Source of the DNA: Porphyridium purpureum
Lineage: Eukaryota > Rhodophyta > Bangiophyceae > Porphyridiales > Porphyridiaceae
Reading direction: 5' to 3'
Length of the DNA: 64,000 bases
Assembly (NCBI GenBank): GCA_008690995.1
Contig: VRMN01000001.1
Location: forward strand, 5,208,001 to 5,272,000
The notes under the pieces were generated by a model. It worked only from the letters and a program-made list of their open reading frames with translations, made no database searches and was not told the DNA's origin. The translations under genes and the position numbers were made by a program. Below, in pieces: positions 44,692 to 53,837 of the stretch (positions within the stretch are counted from its first letter, which is position 1; each line of letters opens with the position of its first letter).

Positions 44692-46452
44692 ATGGAAGGT
44701 GCTCAAGTCGAGCCCCTGCGGGCCGAAATTGCCGAGCTCGAGGAACTGCTTAGCCAAGCCTCTGCAAAAGGATATCCGGCGTTTTACGCGGACGGGTTGG
44801 AGCAGGATCTGAACTTCAAGCGCGCGGCGCTCAACGAAGCGCTGGGTGCGTTGCAGGCTCAGGACAATCCCAATGTCCCTGGCAACCAAACCAGCCTGCA
44901 CCGGCATGACAGCAACGAGCAGTACCAGAGCTTTACATCGCTGCCTGCTCTCGATTCTCCAAAGGGAGCCCCGCAAACGAAAGAAATTGCTGGAATGGAA
45001 CAGATCCGTGCGTCTATCGCACAGCTTCAGGCTGTACTCGCGACGCCAGGCATGCCAGCGGGAGTGATCCAGAGCTCGCAAGTGGAGCTATATCGGCTGC
45101 ACCAGGTGTTGCTCGCTCATGGCGCGCCTGCACAAGCCGTGCCGCCCGAGCGTGATGCTGTGGCGCAAGTGGAGGACCCGGAAATTGCCGTACTCGAGGC
45201 ACAGCTCGCGAGTCCTGAATTACCGGCAAGCGTCCGCGCTGTCATCCAGAAATGTATCGATAGTAAGCGCTTGACCGGGGCTGTGCCATCACTTCCCAGC
45301 CCACCAGGGTCGGATGCGGGTACGTCGGCTTCTAATTTGCCCCAAGGTCAGTTTCAGCCAACACCATCAAACGGGAGCGAGGGTCTATACGGAAGGGGCA
45401 TGGATACTCATCCGACATTTTACGCCGCTCCAGGTGTCACCGCGGCACAACCCGGCCGCAAAGCAGGCTTCGCTTCGCCTCCCGGATCCGACGCGGGTGT
45501 CTCCGTTTCTGGATCGCTAGGAAATGCGGAGCGGTACCCATCGCGTGGTGGTTTTCCTGGCGGCCAAAGCGCGTCTAATGTATCTATCGACGTACACAAG
45601 CTGCAGCACTCTCGTTCACTTCACGGCAGCATGTACCACCAGCCGCAAACAGAGACTGTGGCATATTCTACGATGCCGCAGCTCATGATGCCGTCAGTTT
45701 CAGCGCAAGACATTGCACTGAGACTCCATGTGTCTAAAGATGCTCCCTCCGAGGCGCCCGGGCGCTCAGTAGAATCGGTCCCTGAACTGACAACCTCGGA
45801 AAAGAGGTTGAATGGAAAAAAGGCCGAGTACGTATCTAATACGCAGGACCTGCGGATCGCATCGCTGCAGTTCAAGCAGCGTGAGCTCGAAACATATGCG
45901 GCGGACCGTGAGCGGCGGCTGGATCGGTACCAGCAGAATTTGGATATGGCTTTGGTGCGCGAGCGCGATTCCAAGCAGGTGTATCGCGCGCTGATCGATT
46001 CCGAGGAAGAAGATCTCGAGACAAGGAAGCGTAAGGAGGCGGCGATCGAACAAGCGACGAAAGACCGCACCGCGCTCAACACGGAGATCTATAAACTGGG
46101 GAATGATGTGAAGAACTTGCAGCAAGAAATTGAAGCCAAAAAAGCCGTTCAAGAGGGCAAATTGCTGGGCAAGAAAAAGTTTTTAAAGTGGGTCGCGGAG
46201 GCAGAGGAATGGGTCAGCGGTGCCAACAGTAAGATTTCACAGCATCAGTACGAGCTCCAGCTCAAGCAGGAAGAAATAGACAAGCTGGTATGTGAAATCG
46301 GAGTCCTGCGCGACAAGCACTCGGACGCAAACCATCGTCGCGCAAAGACTAGGTATGAGGAAGAGCTGCGCGAAGTGCGCGAGCTGGAGGATCGTATCGA
46401 CAAGCTACAGCAGGGCAATAAGAACATGCTCGACGCGCAACTGCCCTTGTAA
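44692..46452 (+). CDS. Coiled-coil protein inside the LTR unit
   Basis: A 586-residue protein from ATG 44692, the first ATG of a longer open frame. The N-terminal part has two copies of a helical hairpin-like unit (LRAEIAELEELLSQASAKGYP...; IRASIAQLQAVLATPGMPAGV...), possibly a third (EIAVLEAQLASPELPASV). Then a Pro/Ser/Gly-rich stretch with two SPPGSDAG motifs follows, and a ~240-residue coiled coil (about 345-585). No known domain. It is intact, with codon use like its neighbours, suggesting it is or recently was a working gene rather than decayed element DNA. Function unknown. Confidence 0.55.
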   Translation: MEGAQVEPLRAEIAELEELLSQASAKGYPAFYADGLEQDLNFKRAALNEALGALQAQDNPNVPGNQTSLHRHDSNEQYQSFTSLPALDSPKGAPQTKEIAGMEQIRASIAQLQAVLATPGMPAGVIQSSQVELYRLHQVLLAHGAPAQAVPPERDAVAQVEDPEIAVLEAQLASPELPASVRAVIQKCIDSKRLTGAVPSLPSPPGSDAGTSASNLPQGQFQPTPSNGSEGLYGRGMDTHPTFYAAPGVTAAQPGRKAGFASPPGSDAGVSVSGSLGNAERYPSRGGFPGGQSASNVSIDVHKLQHSRSLHGSMYHQPQTETVAYSTMPQLMMPSVSAQDIALRLHVSKDAPSEAPGRSVESVPELTTSEKRLNGKKAEYVSNTQDLRIASLQFKQRELETYAADRERRLDRYQQNLDMALVRERDSKQVYRALIDSEEEDLETRKRKEAAIEQATKDRTALNTEIYKLGNDVKNLQQEIEAKKAVQEGKLLGKKKFLKWVAEAEEWVSGANSKISQHQYELQLKQEEIDKLVCEIGVLRDKHSDANHRRAKTRYEEELREVRELEDRIDKLQQGNKNMLDAQLPL

Positions 46453-48141
46453 GTTGCTTTGTGAATGCGCATTCTCACGCCATTTTATTTGAGCGGCGCC
46501 CGTGTTACCTTTCCCCGACAGATGCAGTGGAAGCGTGTCAGAGACGCTGCTGAGTTAAGTATCCGTTGCTTTTAAACAGACTTTTCATGCAAGCTTAGTG
46601 TGCCTTTGGGCGGGATTTGTCTGCGGTAAACGAACTAACCAGTTGCTGATATGCCGCCGCAAGATTTGGCTGGCATGCAGGACAAACTTGCATACACCAG
46701 CAGCGCGGAACCCACCAGATTCTTAGCGTGGCGCAGCTGTGGCTGGAAAGCGCTTCTCGGGACCCAGCGAGTCTCGGGTTCGTACGTTGGGTGAGAGGAG
46801 AGACAGCTTAGCTCGAACACTCTGCGGCTATCGCTCAGCAATGTCTAGGCGGCAGATTGTCGCATAGAGATGCAGCAAATGAAAGCAAACAAATCAACTC
46901 ATGTATGTTCTCCTCTACCCTCTCGGGGACTGGCGGCCTGTGTGGGAACCACCCAGAGGGGCTTATGTGGGCCACGTGGGATCAGAGTACAGTCGTGGTC
47001 GTGATGAGACTGCGGACTAGGGTAGCGCATGCGCGACAGCGCCGGAAAGTCGGAAAGAGGAATGTACCGATAAGTTCCCGGCATAAAAAAGGGCTAGGAG
47101 GAGCGATGAAGACCTCGCCTATGGTGTTAAGGCGAAAGATGAACAATGAGGTGCTTTAAACCAACATCATTCCGGCAAAGTCACTACGGAATAGAAAAGT
47201 AAACGAGCACTGGCTGCATATGACTCCCACTCACCCATAGGCTTGAGTCCCGCGCTTGAAAGTTTAGTTGCGCGGAATCTCGCCATGAGGGAAAAGCGTT
47301 TCTTACCCTTTCGTTCTTTGAACCACCGTCTTTACAGTCGCCAAAAGATCGACCTTTGCCCATCCTCCGGTCGATTGGAACTTCTGGTTATCCACAAGCT
47401 CATTCGCTGTGGGGGTTTCGGAGCGTGAATATATTGCCCGGTACTCCTTGAATGTACTGTGAGTGGCGTGCTTCGTTTTCCACTGGCGATTCTAGTGGCT
47501 GTGAAGACTGCGCTCGGCGCGCAGAGGATGTTCGCAACTGAGGACCACTATCTGTCATTTTGGTGTGTGGTGGCGGCCAATGCCCGGAAGGGAGTTCAGC
47601 GTCTTGTGCCGCGGGTCTGTGGCCGTGCCATATTGCTGCTTGCTGTGTGCTCTTCTCCAACCAACTTCTTCAGTTCAAGTCTTTCGTCTTTTTGTTCTCT
47701 TCTCCCTTGCCTTTTTACTTTTCCAAACCAGAACAACTTTCGAAGAGACCCTTACTTTTACACCCTTCTTGCGATATTAAGTCGGGGGAAAACTGCCCCT
47801 CGGCAGAAAAAAAAACCCTGCTACAAGGTTTCTTTCAAACGTGTCACCGCACTTTCATTCCGAATCCGCATTCCTTCCTGACACTTCTGTTCATTTCCGC
47901 ACTAAATTTTGATAGGCTGCTTCCGCGGCCCTTCGCTCTGGCGCGGCCCCATGCCGTGGCAAGAGATTTGGAAGTGACCTTTGCTCAGCCGCGACCCCTC
48001 GCCTTGGTGCGGGTCTCGACTATTTTCACGGGAAATACAACGTTCTGCGTTAGTTTAGTGTCACGCATTTTGAAGACCCTGGAATCAACGCAGATTTGCC
48101 TCCAGTCGACCTATTTGCAGTCAGATAGGAAGGTTTGCCAC
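46453..48141. other. Right interior spacer of the LTR unit
   Basis: About 1.7 kb, AT-richer in its right half, no supported gene. A purine stretch (GATAGGAAGG, about 48124-48133) sits just before the right repeat, where a polypurine tract would be expected. Confidence 0.35.
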
Positions 48142-48464
48142 TGACGTAAGTTCGCACGGTTTCAACTACCTTGTGGTGAACGAAGGCGCGCAGAAACAAG
48201 GGGTCGCGCCCGACGAAGTGCAGACGTATGACGCTTGAAACCCGGCCAAAATGTGCCGAGGAGTCGTAGCTTAGACGTATATATACGTGAGCGTGCCAGT
48301 TTCCGGGGCACGCTCAGGTCCAAAATAAAGAGACACAACGGTGACGAGAACAAACAAAAGGTGCCCTGAAAAGTCAGCTCACGTAGAAGACGGCAAACTT
48401 CCCCGCGACAGCGGTCAGGGGAGCCGATTGTAACCGTTGAGCAACAAGGCCGGATTGTACGACA
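48142..48464. repeat. Right LTR-like direct repeat (323 bp)
   Basis: Begins TGACGTAAGTTCGCACGG and ends ATTGTACGACA; partner of 39489-39811. Confidence 0.85.
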
Positions 48465-48469
48465 CTTAC
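48465..48469 (+). repeat. Right target-site duplication CTTAC
   Basis: Matches 39484-39488. Confidence 0.7.
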
Positions 48470-49674
48470 ACCATGCAAGTCGCCGTATGGCAAGCCGCGT
48501 GCGAATCGGAACTGAAGAGTCGATACTCCAACGCAAAGAAGACGCAGGCTGGCATCGAAGCCGGTCTCGCAGGGTTTACGACCCCAAGCGTCCCAGGCAC
48601 AGCGGCGGGGAGACGGAGGCACGTCAGGCTGTGGGTGCGCTGTCGCGGACGTCCGCCTGGGCCTGCTGGCGGTCGCCGTTTTGCACTTCTTGCCGCTTTT
48701 AGGCACAGCAAGCTACTCGGGTCCAATCCTTTTCCGCTGCGTTTCTCACCCCTTTTATTTTGCGCGCCGCGGCACATACTTGAGTGCGGCGCGCGCGCGA
48801 ATTATGCACGAACAGGGCGACCAGTGTGCGCTGATGACCGCGACGGCGGCTGTGCCAGCGAGAGCCGCTGTCCAAGCCCAGTCTTTTGTCAGCGCTGCAC
48901 AGATGGGTAAAGTTTTGCGGACAGACTTTAGACCTGCGACAAATACAGAATGCTGGAAAGTATCCAGTTGAGTCGGCACGCGCGTTCTCCTTGGACGACG
49001 AGCGCTAGAAAGGCATCTGTGATGTGAATTCAGGCACGTGCTTTCATACCCACGAGGCGCCGTCGCCAGATGCTACAGATGACGCTCATCATCGTTGGAT
49101 GCGGTGACAAATCAGGCTGCATTTGGCCACCGACAAATAAGTCACAGCAAGTTCCCCCCCGCTCACTTCATTCAGTATGCCGTGCCTATGCAGTGAACAC
49201 CTGTGGACCATCATGCTGTAGGCTGTCCAAACGGCTGTTTTAATAAAATAGAGAGATGCAGGGCTCCAGCGGCTCCGCTCCCCTCGCGAGGCGTGTGGAA
49301 GAAGGCTGGCCGTCGCTTGCAGCCGCCAGTCGTTGTTTCAGAGAACGACCCACTGCAGTCCGCCCTGGTCGTCCAGGAAACAAATTGCACAGGAGCACCA
49401 GCCTCTGTGCGCAGTCCGAATGCGGACGAAGAACATCGCGGGAAGATGTGACCGGGAGTGTGTTTGAGACAAGAAGCCACGATCTGCCCGCCATCTCGAG
49501 AACATGTGCGTGCGCGCTCTGAACAAGGATCCCCGCCGCATTACGAACCAGGCTGCACGTCATCTTTCTGTGCTCCAACTGAACCATATCGGGTGTACAG
49601 CGTGATCCCCTAACCACCCACTCATCCAGCACAGCTCCACTGTACCTCTTACTGAACCATCGACCGGAAACCCC
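48470..49674. other. Gene-poor flank right of the LTR unit
   Basis: About 1.2 kb. A plus-strand frame starting right after the duplication (ATG 48473) is open for about 145 codons but shows no family features. It contains CTGTAC at 49640-49645. No gene is claimed. Confidence 0.3.
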
Positions 49675-49981
49675 TGAAACGAAACCGAACCGAAACCCGC
49701 CGGTGAAACCGAAACCGTGAAACGAAACCGAAACGAAACCTAACCCTGAAACCTGAAACGAAACTGAAACCAAACCGAAAAACTGAAACGAAACTGAAAC
49801 TGAAACCTGAAACTGAAACTGAAACCGAAACTGAAACTTACTGAAACCGAAACCGAAACCGAAACGAAACCGAAACCGAAACCGAAACCGAAACCGAAAC
49901 CGAAACCGAAACCGAAACCGAAACCGAAACCGAAACCGAAACCGAAACCGAAACCGAAACCGAAACCGAAACCGAAACCGA
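49675..49981 (+). repeat. (CCGAAA)n hexamer array
   Basis: The left part is degenerate (CTGAAA, CGAAA and CCTGAAA variants). From about 49866 to 49981 there are about 19 perfect CCGAAA units. On the other strand it reads TTTCGG. It gives rise to a long Arg-Phe open frame that is not a gene. It could be a satellite or an internal telomere-like block; the host telomere unit is not known from this window. Confidence 0.85.
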
Positions 49982-50465
49982 ATGCGCCAGATTATGGAGC
50001 GGCACTCGAACGTGCTCTTGAGGTCAAGCGCAAGTTTGCTCGCGGTTTGTCGAAAAGCTGTTTTCCCTTTTTGCGTTCTTATAAACAGACGATGCCGTTT
50101 TAGTAGTAGACGTGTGTGTACTGTCATTGCTTTCGCGTCATAAAAGTATCAACACCACCGAAGCACCAAACATATCACACACGGCGGTGATGGTAGTCGT
50201 CCAAGTGGCGTAGTGGTTGATGGAAAGAAGGGATGGATTGATAAGAACAAGTAGTAGAACGTTCCGGTTTAGTATGGAAATGGTGCGGGGGTAATGTAGA
50301 GATGGAGATAGCGCGGCGTGGGTTGTTGGTTGGTGCTTTGGGTAAGTAGGAAGAATAGCTTGGCGCCGGCGGTGGAAGGTTTGGTAGATGGGGTGAGGGA
50401 AAAAGAGAGAGAGAAAGGAAGGAGGTGAAGGGGAGGAGGGGGGAGCGGGAGGTAACGAGGGGAGA
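49982..50465 (+). promoter_or_regulatory. Promoter region of the S1 gene
   Basis: A purine tract (about 50396-50465, with GAGAGAGAG) runs up to the ATG on the coding strand. GTACTGT at about 50117 is a variant of the CTGTAC/GTACAG element. Confidence 0.4.
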
Positions 50466-51617
50466 ATGGAGGGCGTGGCATTTGTCAATGGCGCGCTGCA
50501 AGGGCAACCGCTGCGTCAGGCCGCCGTGCTGACGTCCCGAAAGGACGCCGGCGCGTGCGCGTTGCGGATGGTCGCCGCGCCCGCTGCCGCCGCAACCAAG
50601 TTTGACAAGATGCGGCTCAAGTTTGGCGTGCGCACGCCAAAGACGCAGCATGAGTCCGGGTTCTCGTACGATGAGTTCGAGTCGCAGATGGTCAACTACG
50701 ACGTCAAGATCGGCATGGGCGACCTCGTGCAGGGCACCGTCGTGCAAATCGACTCGAAGGGCGCGTTCGTCGACATTGGCGCAAAGGCGTCGGCGTTCCT
50801 CCCAGAGGAGGAGCTCAGCATTGTGGGCGCAGAGCGCGTCGAAGACTTCATTGAGCCCGGAGAGCAGCGCGAGTTCGAGGTTTGCTCGACAGAGGACGTC
50901 AACGGCCAGCTGACCGTGTCGCTGAAGAAGATTGAGTTCCGCCGCTGCTGGGAACGCCTCGCGCAATTGCAGGCGGAAGACATCACCACATTCGCAACGG
51001 TGGAGTCCGTCAACCGTGGTGGCGCCATGGTGCGCGTCGAGAACCTGCGAGGCTTCATTCCGGGCTCCCACCTGGGCATGGCCAACAACCAGGACATTGT
51101 AGGCACAAATCTGCCGCTCAAGTTTATCGAGGTCGACCCAGAGAAAGGCCGCGTGGTGCTGTCCCACCGCCGTGCCATTGTGCAGTCGCAGATGACCGAC
51201 ATTGAGACGGGCGCCGTCGTCGAAGGCATCGTGCGCGGTGTCAAGCCGTACGGAATCTTTGTGGACGTGAATGGACTCACAGGCCTTATCCACATCTCGC
51301 AGATTTCGCACGACCGCGTGGACAACCCGGAAAACGTGATAAGCGTGAATTCCAAGGTCAAGTGCATGGTGATCAGCCAGGACAAGGAGAAGGGACGCAT
51401 TTCTCTGAGCACAAAGACCCTCGAGCCAGAGCCTGGAGACATGCTCAAGTCTCCAGACGCAGTGTACGATCGTGCCGAAGAAATGGCAGAGAAGTACCAC
51501 AAGCGACTGGAGGAGGAGCGCAAGGCAGCTGCGGATGTGGCAGACGATATTGTGTCGTCGCTTGATATTGCCAATATCGACGACCTTCCGATTGCTAGCG
51601 GCTCAGCCGTCAACTAG
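50466..51617 (+). CDS. S1-domain ribosomal protein, probably plastid-targeted (bS1c-like)
   Basis: A 383-residue protein. The first ~40 residues (Ala/Arg-rich, ending RMVAAPAAAA) look like a plastid transit peptide. Three S1 RNA-binding domains follow: GDLVQGTVVQIDSKGAFVDIGAKASAFLP (about 83-152), FATVESVNRGGAMVRVENLRGFIPGSHL (about 172-240), and GAVVEGIVRGVKPYGIFVDVNGLTGLIHISQI (about 253-322). Three domains plus a short acidic tail is the layout of plant chloroplast S1, shorter than the six-domain bacterial protein. Role: binding mRNA at the small plastid ribosomal subunit. Mitochondrial targeting is not excluded. Confidence 0.9.
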   Translation: MEGVAFVNGALQGQPLRQAAVLTSRKDAGACALRMVAAPAAAATKFDKMRLKFGVRTPKTQHESGFSYDEFESQMVNYDVKIGMGDLVQGTVVQIDSKGAFVDIGAKASAFLPEEELSIVGAERVEDFIEPGEQREFEVCSTEDVNGQLTVSLKKIEFRRCWERLAQLQAEDITTFATVESVNRGGAMVRVENLRGFIPGSHLGMANNQDIVGTNLPLKFIEVDPEKGRVVLSHRRAIVQSQMTDIETGAVVEGIVRGVKPYGIFVDVNGLTGLIHISQISHDRVDNPENVISVNSKVKCMVISQDKEKGRISLSTKTLEPEPGDMLKSPDAVYDRAEEMAEKYHKRLEEERKAAADVADDIVSSLDIANIDDLPIASGSAVN

Positions 51618-51673
51618 AGTTCCCGAGCAAACTGTCACGCGCTGGTGAGTGAATAAAACGTCTTTCTGCAAAG

Positions 51674-53179
51674 TTAGATACTCATTTCGCCCTCTGTGTC
51701 TAATTTTCTCTGCAACTGAGAGTCGATAACCGTTCCGTCCGGTAACACTTGTCGCGAGACGTCGCGAAGCAGGTCCTCGAAAGAAAAGTCCCCGCTGTGC
51801 GCCTCACAAATCTGCTGCAACTCACGGCAGATTTCGATGACCACGCTCACGTCCCGTTTCGCGTATTGAGTCATATTATGCCCCATCTCGTTGGCTCTCC
51901 AGTGCGACCGCCTGGCGGTCTTCTTGTTGCTGCTACCGCCAAGTTTTGATTTCACCAGGCGCTTCCCCAGAAATAAACCTGTGAGACCCTTCAAGTCGCT
52001 CTTTCTCAGATGGTGTTCCTGTGGCTCTACAGATCCCCAGTACACTTGCCAAATGGGCGCCGTCCGGGTCCTTATCTTTTTCGAAACGCCGGGGGGTACG
52101 GGATCTTTCGCATCGATCGGACGACTCAATCGTGACACCAAGGCGTCAGCCAGCTCGCCGACTTCAACAACACAAGAAAAGCCCTCCCAGTCTAGCCGCT
52201 CAGCGCCGTTCCAGAAGTCTGCAAGTTGCCTCGCGTCTGCCGTTATGCCCACACCAACTTTGAATGAATCCCGGCTCTGCATGAGCTCCAGCACACGACT
52301 AGGCGGGTTAGTGCCGTATTGTTGCCATTTGTCCAACCAGAAGAAAACGACATGCTGGGCAGACGCGACCTGAACGAGCGCGGGCAGTTTTGCGCCACCT
52401 TGCTCAATGGTCGCAGATTCGACGTCCAACGCCAAAATCTTACGCATCGCTGACGGCAGCATCGCATTCTCCCGTGACGACGCGACGGTTTCTTCCTTGG
52501 AAAACTTGTCCAACACATCTGCCTCCACGCGAGCCATCTTGGCGCTGCGAACTAGACTCGGACGCGGATGAGCCGACTCGTACTTTGGGAATGTCTCGAT
52601 GCTCGCGTGCAACATTTCAAGGAACGGATTTGGAGGTCGAGTCTTCTCATTCTCCGAATCATCCGACTCGGAATCCAAGCCGTCGTCTGCCTCGAAGAAA
52701 ACGCCGCTTCCCATAATCGCCGCGACATCAATCTCGTCTTCATCAGACACGAGCCTCTTCCTTGCATTTAGCGTCGTCCAGCTGACCAAACGGGCCGAAC
52801 CCGACCGCCAGCTGCAGTGTCCGGGCGCATGACTTCCGGTGCCCCATGAAAAGGTCGACCCTCGTTGAACAGTTCGACGCCTGAGCGAAGAAGATACGCT
52901 GCGTACGGATGCTCTAGGAGACAACGTCGACAGAGCGAACGCAGCGCCTGCCCGATGCAAGGCAAAGGCAGTACACCGCGCCACGGCACCGCGCATAATG
53001 CTATCACTTGCCGCACGCGCTTCTGTGCTTTTCACATCCAGATCGAGTGCGCGGCGACTGGTTGGCAGAAAATTATGAGCGCTTGCATGTGACAGAAGCG
53101 ATAAAGTAAAGAGCCTTTTGTGGGCATAGGATCGTGACTGCGTCAGAAGGCGGGGTACACAAAATGCGCGCGTCGGCAT
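51674..53179 (-). CDS. DEDDy 3'-5' exonuclease, RNase D/WRN-exonuclease-like, organelle-targeted
   Basis: A 501-residue protein from ATG 53179 (another ATG at 52996). The first ~60-100 residues are Arg/Ser/Ala-rich with few acids, fitting an organelle presequence. The exonuclease fold shows motif I ILALDVES (D252, E254), motif II VGVGITADARQLADFW (D315) and motif III QYAKRDVSVVIEI (Y439, D443), the DEDDy pattern for two-metal 3'-5' hydrolysis. An insert (about 345-420) with basic stretches (KSKLGGSSNKKTARR) lies between II and III. No HRDC or helicase domain, so it is closer to stand-alone WRN-exo/RNase-D-like proteins. Substrate (RNA or DNA) not decidable. Confidence 0.8.
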   Translation of the reverse strand: MPTRAFCVPRLLTQSRSYAHKRLFTLSLLSHASAHNFLPTSRRALDLDVKSTEARAASDSIMRGAVARCTAFALHRAGAAFALSTLSPRASVRSVSSSLRRRTVQRGSTFSWGTGSHAPGHCSWRSGSARLVSWTTLNARKRLVSDEDEIDVAAIMGSGVFFEADDGLDSESDDSENEKTRPPNPFLEMLHASIETFPKYESAHPRPSLVRSAKMARVEADVLDKFSKEETVASSRENAMLPSAMRKILALDVESATIEQGGAKLPALVQVASAQHVVFFWLDKWQQYGTNPPSRVLELMQSRDSFKVGVGITADARQLADFWNGAERLDWEGFSCVVEVGELADALVSRLSRPIDAKDPVPPGVSKKIRTRTAPIWQVYWGSVEPQEHHLRKSDLKGLTGLFLGKRLVKSKLGGSSNKKTARRSHWRANEMGHNMTQYAKRDVSVVIEICRELQQICEAHSGDFSFEDLLRDVSRQVLPDGTVIDSQLQRKLDTEGEMSI

Positions 53180-53837
53180 ACGTGAAGACTAGCGAGTCCA
53201 CATGACCTCCGTCAGTCGTGCGGGATTTTTCTTTCTCGGAAAAGAGCCAATCAACGGCTCGTATTCAGCACGTTTTTCTCGGAGCGCAGGGGAGCCCACG
53301 CGCCGTGTGCCATTCGGAACATAGGCAGAGCAACGCAGCACACGAATGCTTCATGTTGGTGCATGAAGATCCCGCTGACAAAGCTTTGATCCTTCCTTTC
53401 CTCTGCAGAAGAAGTGGTCGGAGGACGTGGACAAAGACGTTCACAAAGCGCCTGGTGCGCATGGTCACAGCTGTGTCTTTGGTTACGAAATTATCGCGCA
53501 GGCGAATGAATGTCGCCTGAACAGCCCAAAACCCACGCATACGACCGAGCAAATGCCGACAATATGCGGCAGGTTCTCACTGGATCTGTGCGACAAGTCG
53601 TGATCCCGGATCGAAAGTGACCTGCCAACGGCGCCGCGCTACTCATCCCGAGCGTGTCGCATTTGGACGCATACACACAGGGTCCACGGCGGCATCGCAG
53701 GAACCCAATCCTAGTCTACCCACTGTAAAGTCCGTTCCCCAATCAGCCACGGTGGTGGACTGAAAAAGCGTCACGCAAACGCAGGAACTAACGTGCGAGC
53801 TGATGCGTTCAGACGAGCAGGTGGGTGGAATTCTGGA
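53180..53837. other. Divergent intergenic region
   Basis: About 660 bp between the exonuclease and GT47-like starts. No gene, GA tract or CTGTAC element noticed. Confidence 0.35.

Larger units (their letters stand above)
39489..48464. mobile_element. LTR-flanked 9-kb unit, non-autonomous (LARD-like), carrying two coiled-coil genes
   Basis: Two 323-bp direct repeats begin TG and end CA. They are about 93% identical, and the outer flanks carry the same 5 bp (CTTAC), so the 8976-bp unit most likely inserted as one piece. Each repeat contains a TATA-like stretch and an A-rich ATAAA signal, as LTRs do. The interior shows no recognisable gag, protease, reverse transcriptase or integrase. It reads instead as two divergent coiled-coil genes in AT-richer, repeat-containing spacer. 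A LARD-type non-autonomous LTR element that picked up genes would explain it. The repeat divergence suggests an old, not recent, insertion. Confidence 0.7.

Noticed and set aside
39489-48464. Autonomous retrotransposon with gag-pol
   Set aside because: No protease, reverse transcriptase, RNase H or integrase motif was found in any frame between the repeats.
48437-48910. 157-codon frame crossing the right LTR end
   Set aside because: It starts within the repeat and crosses the insertion boundary; nothing in it resembles a protein family.
49240-50127. Long minus-strand open frame with an Arg-Phe repeat
   Set aside because: It is only the translation of the (CCGAAA)n hexamer array plus flanks; no start context, homology or composition of a gene.
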